From Halomarina salina (GTDB taxonomy: Archaea > Halobacteriota > Halobacteria > Halobacteriales > Haloarculaceae), in NCBI RefSeq assembly GCF_023074835.1, contig NZ_JALLGW010000001.1:558001-622000 (forward strand): a stretch of DNA of 64,000 bases, written 5' to 3'. Below, piece by piece: positions 58,689 to 64,000 of this stretch. The translations under genes and the position numbers were made by a program. The notes beneath the pieces are model-generated. The model had not been told where the DNA came from. It made no database searches and saw only the letters and a list, made by a program, of their open reading frames with translations. Position 1 is the stretch's first letter. Every line of letters starts with the position of its first letter.

Positions 58689-59141
58689 ATGTTCGAGACG
58701 GTCGTCATCGCGACCGACGTCAGCCCCAGCGCGGAGCGTGCGGTCACGGCCGCCGTCGACCTCGCCGACCGGTTCGACGCGGGCGTGCACGTCCTCTCGG
58801 TCGTCGAGGGCGACGACGCCAACCACGAGCAGCACGTCCGAACGGAACTGGCCCGCCTCGCCGGGACCTTCGGCCGGCCGGTGACGACGGCCGTCCGCCA
58901 CGGCGACCCGGGAACGGTCGTCCTCGACTACGTCGACCGCGTCGGGGCGGACCTCGTCGCGACCGGGACCCGCGGACGCGACAGTCCGTACTCCTACCAC
59001 CTCGGGAGCGTCGCCGAGCGCATCGCCCACGACTCACCGGTGCCGGTGTTGACGGTGCGACAGTTGGAGGTGGGAGATTCGGAGCGAGTGACCGAAGAGA
59101 ACGAGCGAGAATCTCCGAACGCCGAGCGGCGAACGAAGTGA
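58689..59141 (+). CDS. UspA-family protein with repeat-derived tail
   Basis: 150 residues. The Usp domain spans about 1-127: MFETVVIATDVSPSAERAVTAAVDLADRFDAGVHVLSVVEG to ADLVATGTRGRDSPYSYHLGSVAERIAHDSPVPVLTVRQ, with an intact nucleotide loop GTRGRDSPYSYHLGSVAER. The last 23 residues (VGDSERVTEENERESPNAER and TK) are not Usp-like: their DNA is the GAGCGNAGCGAG hairpin repeat (GGAGATTC / GAATCTCC), and the stop TGA lies in the next hairpin's loop. The original stop was probably just after the Usp domain. Confidence 0.85.
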   Translation: MFETVVIATDVSPSAERAVTAAVDLADRFDAGVHVLSVVEGDDANHEQHVRTELARLAGTFGRPVTTAVRHGDPGTVVLDYVDRVGADLVATGTRGRDSPYSYHLGSVAERIAHDSPVPVLTVRQLEVGDSERVTEENERESPNAERRTK

Positions 59142-59360
59142 GCCGCGAGAGGCTGGGGGATTCGGAGGGAGCGCGCGGTTCGGACTGAGTGCGTGGCTCG
59201 GAACGAGCGCAAGCGAGTGAGAGCCACGGTAGTGCGAACGGTGAGCGTAGCGAGCCGTGAGCAACGAGCGAAAGCGAGCGAAGGAGAACCGCGAAGACGC
59301 GAACGGGGACCGGAGTGACCCGTGAGCGCGCAGGGAACGAACGGGAATCCCCCACTGCCG
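59073..59360 (+). repeat. GAGCGNAGCGAG hairpin cluster after uspA
   Basis: Stems seen: GGAGATTC (59073-59080) / GAATCTCC (59109-59116); GCGGC (59126-59130) / GCCGC (59142-59146); GTGGCTC (59193-59199) / GAGCCAC (59221-59227); and ACGG / CCGT around GTGAGCGTAGCGAG (about 59238-59258). Loops contain GAACGAAGTGAG, GAGCGCAAGCGAGTGAG and GAGCGTAGCGAG. No gene is supported between 59142 and 59399. Confidence 0.8.
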
Positions 59361-59399
59361 AACCACGCCCTTCATCCCGATGGCCCCGCTCTCACGGGC

Positions 59400-60536
59400 A
59401 TGGACGAGACGCTCATCGACAGCGACACCCTTCCGCTCTCCCGGAAATCCATCCTCCCGGGGGCCGGCTTCTTCACCCCCGACCGCGAGGGACCGAGCGA
59501 GGGGCGCATCGCCCGTCTCGAACGGGCCGAGACGGTCGTCGTGGCCGACGGCGACGCCGACGGCCTCGGCTGCGTCGCGCTCATCCGCGAAGCACGCGAG
59601 GACCCGCGCCTGCCCGTCTCGGTCGACGACGACGAGATCGAGTACGAGGGGACCGTGCCGGTCGTCCCCACCTCGCCCCACCGACTCTCCGAGGCGCTGG
59701 AACAGGTCGTCGATTACACCCCGGCGGGCGTCAAGGTGTTCGTCTGCGACCTCTGTCCCGACCGAGAGGGCGACGTCGAACCGCTGGCCGACCTCGTCGA
59801 CCACGCCTCCTCGGTGTCGTGGTTCGACCACCACCAGTGGGACGAGGACCTCGCGGCGCTGGTCCGGGCGGCCGACGTGGACCTCGTCGTCGGCGAGTCC
59901 GACGAGGAGTGCACGACCGACGTGACCCTCCGCAGTCTCGACCACGAGTTCGACGACCAGTACCGGGACCTCGCGGCGGTGACGCGCGACCACGACCTGT
60001 GGCTCCGCGAGGACCCCCGCTCGGACGACCTGGCGGACTTCGCGTACTGGGCGTACTACGAACTGTACGTCGAGACGGTCCGCGAACACGGCGCGGACCT
60101 GCCCGAGGAGGCCGAGCGCTACCTCGAAGAGCGCCGCATCGAGAAGCAGGCGCTCATCGACCAGGCCGTCGAACGCGCCGAGATGCACACCATCGACGGC
60201 GTCGTCGTCGCCGCCACCTACGGCCGCTGTTCGCAGAACGAGGTCTGCGAGACGCTCCGCGAACGCGGCGCGGACGCCGCCGTCGTCGTCAAACCCTCCG
60301 GTAGCGCCTCCATCCGCGGGAGCGACGGGTTCGAGCGCTGTCACGAGGTCGCCGGACAGGTCAACGGCGGCGGCCACCCGAAGGCGGCGGGCTGTAAACC
60401 GGACATCTACGACGACATGCTCGACTACGCCCACCACTGGACGACCCGCGGCGCGGTGGCGACGCAGGTCATCCTCGACGCGTTCAGGAACCTGCCGGAC
60501 GTGGACGACGAGGAAGGCGTCGATACGGAACGCTAG
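59400..60536 (+). CDS. DHH-family phosphoesterase (RecJ-like)
   Basis: 378 residues from the ATG at 59400; 26 upstream in-frame codons are repeat-derived. VVVADGDADGLGCVAL (DxD of motif I) and VSWFDHHQWDED (DHH, motif III) form the Mn2+ site. The carboxy-terminal DHHA1 domain has VVVKPSGSASIRGSDGFERCHEVAGQVNGGGHPKAAG, the phosphate-binding GGGH. These enzymes remove nucleotides from single-stranded DNA or short RNA (RecJ, nanoRNase, GAN-like). Haloarchaea have several; which one this is cannot be told. Single gene. Confidence 0.88.
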   Translation: MDETLIDSDTLPLSRKSILPGAGFFTPDREGPSEGRIARLERAETVVVADGDADGLGCVALIREAREDPRLPVSVDDDEIEYEGTVPVVPTSPHRLSEALEQVVDYTPAGVKVFVCDLCPDREGDVEPLADLVDHASSVSWFDHHQWDEDLAALVRAADVDLVVGESDEECTTDVTLRSLDHEFDDQYRDLAAVTRDHDLWLREDPRSDDLADFAYWAYYELYVETVREHGADLPEEAERYLEERRIEKQALIDQAVERAEMHTIDGVVVAATYGRCSQNEVCETLRERGADAAVVVKPSGSASIRGSDGFERCHEVAGQVNGGGHPKAAGCKPDIYDDMLDYAHHWTTRGAVATQVILDAFRNLPDVDDEEGVDTER

Positions 60537-60751
60537 TCGGGCCGACTGCGCTCGCCGAAGCGTCGTCTCTCAGTCGTACGGGTGAACAGCAGCGCACCAG
60601 AGCGGGGGGCGACGCGGCCGGTCCCGGCGTCGGTCTGCTCCGTCTTTCCGAGATTCTCGTTCACTCGCTGGCGCTCGCTCACTTCGGAAGACTCGCTGCC
60701 GCTCGTCTTCCGTGCTCCCGCTCGTTTCACTCGCGGGAACTCCGAATCTCG

Positions 60752-61183
60752 CTACTCCTCGACGACCCAGCGGTCGGAGTACGACGTCCCGCAGGAACAG
60801 GCGGCGTAGGCGTGGACCACGTCGCCGTGTTCGTAGAGGCCGCCCACCTCCTCGTTCTGCTCCTCGGCGAACGCGAACAGGAACTCGACCGCGTGGTCGG
60901 CCTCGGGTTCGTCGGGGTGGGCGCTCGGACAGTCCCCACCGGTCAACTCTGGGTCGATGTCGCCGTCGGTGTCCATCGCGGACCCCGCGAACTCCATCGG
61001 GTCGATGCCCGTCGCACTCTCGAACGCCGAGCGTCCCTGGTCGCCGGGGAGTACCAGCACGACGCCGTCGTCGACCGACTCGCCGTGCCCGCCCAGGGCG
61101 TCGAGGTCGACGTCACCCGCGACGTAGATGACGACGTCGTCGGTTCGCTCGCCGTGCAGGAACTCGCGTCGTGGCGCGTCCAT
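60752..61183 (-). CDS. Conserved haloarchaeal protein (DUF5807-like)
   Basis: 143 residues from the ATG at 61183. MDAPRREFLHGERTDDVVIYVAGDVDLDALGGHGESVDDG is an alternating fold, followed by acidic helix segments and a CSCGTSYSD motif that could bind zinc. I recall the family as DUF5807. It lies at the 3' end of a same-strand group (this gene, DUF7112-like, rps6e). The 215 bases between it and the DHH gene hold GAGCG-type repeat words but no gene. Confidence 0.65.
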   Translation of the reverse strand: MDAPRREFLHGERTDDVVIYVAGDVDLDALGGHGESVDDGVVLVLPGDQGRSAFESATGIDPMEFAGSAMDTDGDIDPELTGGDCPSAHPDEPEADHAVEFLFAFAEEQNEEVGGLYEHGDVVHAYAACSCGTSYSDRWVVEE

Positions 61184-61286
61184 GCTCCGGCGGAGGTGGG
61201 CGGGAGGGAAAAGCGGCGCTGTTCTCGTGGCCGAAGCGAGTCGAGGCCACCGAGGCGAGCGATGTGATGTGACTGACGACCGCGAC

Positions 61287-61709
61287 TCAGCCGTCGAGGT
61301 CGTTCGCGATGTTCGAGAGGGAGTCGTTCGGGGAGTCGACGGGCGTGTAGACGGCGCGCTCGCCGGGGGCACGGACGCCGTAGAGACCCTCGTCGACCGC
61401 GTCGAAGTGGACCGACCGGCCGAAGTCGAGGCCGTTGTCCTCGGCCCACGCGACGAGGTGGTTCTCGCCCTCGCGTTCGCGGGCCATCCGGGCGTTGTCG
61501 TAGGCACCGCGTATCTCGACGGTGCCGTCGACGGCCTCCTCGATGGTGGTGTGGTAGGTTGTGCCGTCGAGGACGAGACGCACGGGGCCCTCCGGGGCCG
61601 CGACGTCGTCGGGGAGAACGAGTTTCGGGCGACTGGTGCGGCCCGAGCGCTCCAGTTTGGCGCGCTGGGTCACGACCGACGCGTGGTCGTGGGAGATACG
61701 GTCGGCCAC
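61287..61709 (-). CDS. Conserved haloarchaeal protein (DUF7112-like)
   Basis: 140 residues. VVTQRAKLERSGRTSRPKLVLPDDVAAPEGPVRLVLDG opens a beta-rich fold resembling small RNA-binding barrels, continuing YHTTIEEAVDGTVEIRGAYDNARMARERE. I recall it as DUF7112. It is four bases downstream of rps6e on the same strand, so both are likely in one transcript, suggesting a translation-related role by context only. No metal or catalytic motif. Confidence 0.7.
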   Translation of the reverse strand: MADRISHDHASVVTQRAKLERSGRTSRPKLVLPDDVAAPEGPVRLVLDGTTYHTTIEEAVDGTVEIRGAYDNARMAREREGENHLVAWAEDNGLDFGRSVHFDAVDEGLYGVRAPGERAVYTPVDSPNDSLSNIANDLDG

Positions 61710-61713
61710 TGCG

Positions 61714-62130
61714 TTACTCGTCGTCGTCGCTCTCGTCGCCCTCGTCCGATTCGAGGCCCAGCAGGTCCGCGACGGACTCGCTGCCGCGGTCGGCTATCTT
61801 CGCGTTGATCTGTCGGGTCTCCTCGCCCACCTCGCTCCCGCGGACGGTGACGCGCTTGCGCTCGCCGTCGCGCTGGGGCTTGTAGCCGACGCCGCCGGTC
61901 AGGAGGACGCGCTTGATGCCCGGTCCCGCGACGTCGGGGCGCATCGGTCGGCCCGCGTTGTCGGAGCCGCCGGTCAACTCGACGGTGTAGCCCTCCAGGC
62001 CGACGGCACTACCGTCGACCTCCTCACCGAGCGAGCGCCCGATGAATCGGTTCGCGTCCTGTCCATCCACGTCGAACTGGTGTGTCGTGCCGTCCTCGGG
62101 GTCGGCGACGACGACTTGAAACTCGGCCAT
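61714..62130 (-). CDS. rps6e: 30S ribosomal protein S6e
   Basis: 138 residues from the ATG at 62130. [39 protein letters not shown] and [21 protein letters not shown]...[25 protein letters not shown] are diagnostic for S6e, a small-subunit protein shared with eukaryotes. The acidic tail is haloarchaeal. A CCTTTTGAC box lies about 28 bases before the ATG, giving a leaderless promoter for rps6e and the two genes behind it. Confidence 0.96.
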   Translation of the reverse strand: MAEFQVVVADPEDGTTHQFDVDGQDANRFIGRSLGEEVDGSAVGLEGYTVELTGGSDNAGRPMRPDVAGPGIKRVLLTGGVGYKPQRDGERKRVTVRGSEVGEETRQINAKIADRGSESVADLLGLESDEGDESDDDE

Positions 62131-62221
62131 ACGGTGGCAAAACCGACGCGTAGTCAAAAGGGTACTGAAACGACCCTCCGCGGGGAGAAAGGGAGATGAA
62201 CCGTGCTAGCGTACATGACGT

Positions 62222-62524
62222 GTGAACAGGTATCCAGCTACCGCGTACGACGACGCATCCTACCAGGCAGACGCGGCCGTGGTCGCGGCCGCCGTGGGCG
62301 ACTTCGGGGCGGCCAGCGACCACGTCCGGTCGGCGTTCGCCGCCCTCCGGTCGTCGCCGTACACGGACCACGTCGAGGCGGTCCACCGTCTGGGTGTCGA
62401 CGCGGCGGGCGCACTCGCGGCCCCCGACGCCGACCGCGACCGCGTCGTGGCGCTCCTCGAAACCTTCCGGACCGCGGTCGAGCGGTGTCACGAACGAGCG
62501 GTGGCCGACGTCAGGGCACGCTGA
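62222..62524 (+). CDS. Small helical protein, unknown function
   Basis: 100 residues from a GTG start. An amphipathic three-helix pattern (SYQADAAVVAAAVGDFGAASDHVRSAFAALR; HVEAVHRLGVDAAGALAAPDADRDRVVALLETFRTAVERCHERA) with a Cys-His near the end. It has no recognised family. It is divergent from rps6e and may share the control region 62131-62221. The GTG start is the only one that keeps the whole helix set. Confidence 0.6.
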   Translation: MNRYPATAYDDASYQADAAVVAAAVGDFGAASDHVRSAFAALRSSPYTDHVEAVHRLGVDAAGALAAPDADRDRVVALLETFRTAVERCHERAVADVRAR

Positions 62525-62701
62525 GCCGGGCGGACCAGCGAATCGACGAATCGGCGATTCGAATTCGGCCCCTCCGCGACTTCCGACCCGTCGGCAGGGA
62601 CGCTCCGAGCCGACGGTTTGCTATGTATTGCCTCACCGAACGGCCACCACTACGTGCGTAGCTGTAACACCCGTGACCGAGCGGCCGCTCTCCACGAGCG
62701 A

Positions 62702-63034
62702 ATGCGTACCGAACAGCCGACCTCCCAGCCGACGTACGACGGTGCCGCCTACGCTATCGACGAGGCCCACCAGCACGCCACCGACGACGAGGCGTGGGAC
62801 GCCGTGGGTGACCTCGCCCACGACGCCCTCGAACAGGTGAGCACCGCCCCCTACCCCCACCTCGTCGACCGCCTCCACCGGCAGGCGACCGACGTCGTCC
62901 TCTCGTGCAAGCGCGACCCGGTCGACGACAGCCACGTCCTCGCCCGACTGGACCAGATGCAGACCACCCTCGCGGAGATGCAGGCGCTGGCCATCGCCGG
63001 GACGACGATGCTCCCCGACGAGTTCGACGACTGA
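62702..63034 (+). CDS. Small helical protein, unknown function
   Basis: 110 residues from the ATG at 62702. Two long helices rich in Asp and His (AYAIDEAHQHATDDEAWDAVGDLAHDALEQV and LHRQATDVVLSCKRDPVDDSHVLARLDQMQTTLAEMQALAIAGTTM). The style resembles the gene upstream, so these may be related helical proteins. Nothing else is seen in the 177 bases before it. Function unknown. Confidence 0.6.
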   Translation: MRTEQPTSQPTYDGAAYAIDEAHQHATDDEAWDAVGDLAHDALEQVSTAPYPHLVDRLHRQATDVVLSCKRDPVDDSHVLARLDQMQTTLAEMQALAIAGTTMLPDEFDD

Positions 63035-63120
63035 GCCCGACCGACACGACGACGGGACGGGGAGTGACGACGACCGCCGCAACGCCGAGGGCTATTGCGC
63101 TCCCGCCCCTCGACTCCCGC

Positions 63121-63441
63121 ATGCCACCCGCACCGGACGACCGACCACGTGACGCCGACCAGCGCGGAGACGACCCGTCGTTCCCCGAGGCGCTCGCGTC
63201 GGCGTTCGACGCCACCGACGCCGAGATTCGGGTCGTCGCCAGGCAGGCGCAGGACCTCGCCGACTCGGGGCGCTACCGGGCCGACACCAGCCACGAGTTG
63301 ACTCCCGGCGTCGTCGTGACCGAACTCGGCGACGCGCCCGACGACGGCCTCCCGTCGAAGTGGAACTGGTGGGTCGGGGCGCTCGACCTCGCGTACGGCG
63401 ACTACGCCGAGTTCCGCATCCAGGCCTACCGGTCCGAGTGA
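63121..63441 (+). CDS. Small conserved-looking haloarchaeal protein
   Basis: 106 residues from the ATG at 63121. Acidic amino end, then AEIRVVARQAQDLADSGRYRADTSHELTPGVVVTELGDAPDDGLPSKWNWWVGALDLAYGDYAEFRIQAYRSE. The Trp-rich and Tyr-rich end suggests a small beta-helix fold. No family recognised. It precedes the beta-CASP nuclease gene on the same strand, 77 bases apart, but co-transcription is not certain. Confidence 0.65.
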   Translation: MPPAPDDRPRDADQRGDDPSFPEALASAFDATDAEIRVVARQAQDLADSGRYRADTSHELTPGVVVTELGDAPDDGLPSKWNWWVGALDLAYGDYAEFRIQAYRSE

Positions 63442-63518
63442 CCGTCGGGGAACGGACCGGGCAAGGGGAGTGTCGAGGACCGACGGAGCCAAACCGCTCG
63501 CACCGGTAGCGACGCGCA

Positions 63519-64000
63519 GTGAACCTGGAGTTCCTCGGCGGTGCGGGCGAGATCGGCCGGAGCGCCCTCCTCGTCGACGACTCGCTCCTGCTCGACTACG
63601 GGATGGCGAGCACGACCCCGCCGTCGTACCCGGTCGGTCGCGTCTCGCCCGAGGCGGTGGTCGTCACCCACGGTCACCTCGACCACGTCGGCGCGCTCCC
63701 CGCGCTCATGTCCGGGACCGACCGCCCCGAGGTCCACTGGACGCCGCCGACCCGCGAGTTCGCGCTGACGCTCGCCCGCGACACGCTGAAGCTCCACGGC
63801 AACACGCCGCGCTGTCCGTTCACGGAGACGGACGTGCAGCGCCTGACCCAGGAGTCCCACACCCACGGCTACGGTGAGTCCTTCGACGCGGCGGGCTACG
63901 AGGTGACCTTCTCCAACGCGGGGCACATCCCCGGGAGCGCACACGCGCTGGTGACGGGCCGCGAGGGGACGCGACTGCTCTACACCGGCGACTTCCACAC
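63519..64000 (+). CDS. MBL-fold beta-CASP nuclease, partial
   Basis: 160 residues visible from a GTG at 63519 before the right window edge. The metallo-beta-lactamase metal site VVVTHGHLDHVGALP gives HxHxDH, preceded by LEFLGGAGEIGRSALLVDD, the typical opening, and followed by FSNAGHIPGSAHALV and LLYTGDFH with the third-site His and Asp. This matches archaeal beta-CASP ribonucleases (aCPSF2/RNase J-like), which mature or degrade RNA ends. The beta-CASP cap and helicase-side domains are beyond the edge. Confidence 0.9.
   Translation, partial: MNLEFLGGAGEIGRSALLVDDSLLLDYGMASTTPPSYPVGRVSPEAVVVTHGHLDHVGALPALMSGTDRPEVHWTPPTREFALTLARDTLKLHGNTPRCPFTETDVQRLTQESHTHGYGESFDAAGYEVTFSNAGHIPGSAHALVTGREGTRLLYTGDFH

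Noticed and set aside
60537-60751. Small frames between the DHH and DUF5807-like genes
   Set aside because: The stretch holds GAGCG/CTCGC repeat words, and the translations are Arg/Ser-rich and unlike real proteins of this organism.

Overview
The window is a piece of a haloarchaeal (class Halobacteria) chromosome. Signs of this are the high GC content, Asp/Glu-rich proteins, leaderless promoters (a TTTA/TTATA box about 27 bases before the start codon), Tat signals followed by lipoboxes, PGF-CTERM tails, halocyanin, a 20S-type proteasome, FtsZ2 with CdrS, archaeal RNase P RNA, and ribosomal proteins L10e and S6e. I cannot name the genus. No rRNA, CRISPR array, insertion sequence, phage gene or replication origin was seen. 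Most of the window is ordinary core chromosome with short operons on both strands.

Layout. 1-6.5 kb: VOC dioxygenase (cut by the left edge), hotdog thioesterase, MFS exporter, DJ-1-like protein, winged-helix/zinc-ribbon protein, SDR, and a GC-poorer lipoprotein. 6.6-16 kb: psmB-psmA operon, lipoate ligase, endonuclease IV, methyltransferase, Gly/Glu-repeat lipoprotein, NcsA tRNA thiolase. 16-18.3 kb: cell-division cluster cdrL, cdrS-ftsZ2. 18.3-22 kb: tRNA-Tyr, nadE, uspA, tRNA-Phe and a sulfatase-like gene, with repeats after each tRNA. 22-30 kb: tandem cold-shock genes, aldo/keto reductase, a 53-residue zinc protein, MFS, a DyP-like lipoprotein beside a PGF-CTERM surface protein, and a glutathione-transferase-like reductase. 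30-36 kb: rpl10e, a broken VapBC-like pair, an ATP-grasp ligase, a tandem-domain metalloprotease, rnpB and NAPRTase. 36-47 kb: two Hvo_1808-like surface proteins, nicotinamidase, a NosD-like/halocyanin block divergent from a P19-like lipoprotein, and an M23-like protein. 47-56 kb: pyrC and a peptide ABC transporter (fused DppD-DppF, then A, B, C). 56-64 kb: Usp/GNAT genes, DHH phosphoesterase, rps6e, small haloarchaeal proteins and a beta-CASP nuclease cut by the right edge.

Functional links. FtsZ2, CdrS and CdrL form the archaeal division-control set, and the cdrS leader carries a dense group of GTAAGAC sites. Nicotinamidase, nicotinate phosphoribosyltransferase and NadE are three steps of NAD salvage. 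psmA/psmB, rpl10e, rps6e, rnpB, NcsA and the tRNAs are housekeeping genes.

Most unusual features. (1) A family of small hairpins with a near-constant loop (GAGCGNAGCGAG) and a stem that differs in every copy yet still pairs. They cluster after tRNA-Tyr, tRNA-Phe, nfo and uspA, accompany duplicated gene or tRNA ends, and one lies in frame inside pyrC. (2) Two copies of a structured element (about 30.1 and 34.3 kb) whose stems show compensatory changes. (3) The GTAAGAC palindrome and extra half-sites before cdrS-ftsZ2. (4) A VapBC-like locus whose toxin has been reduced to 15 codons.
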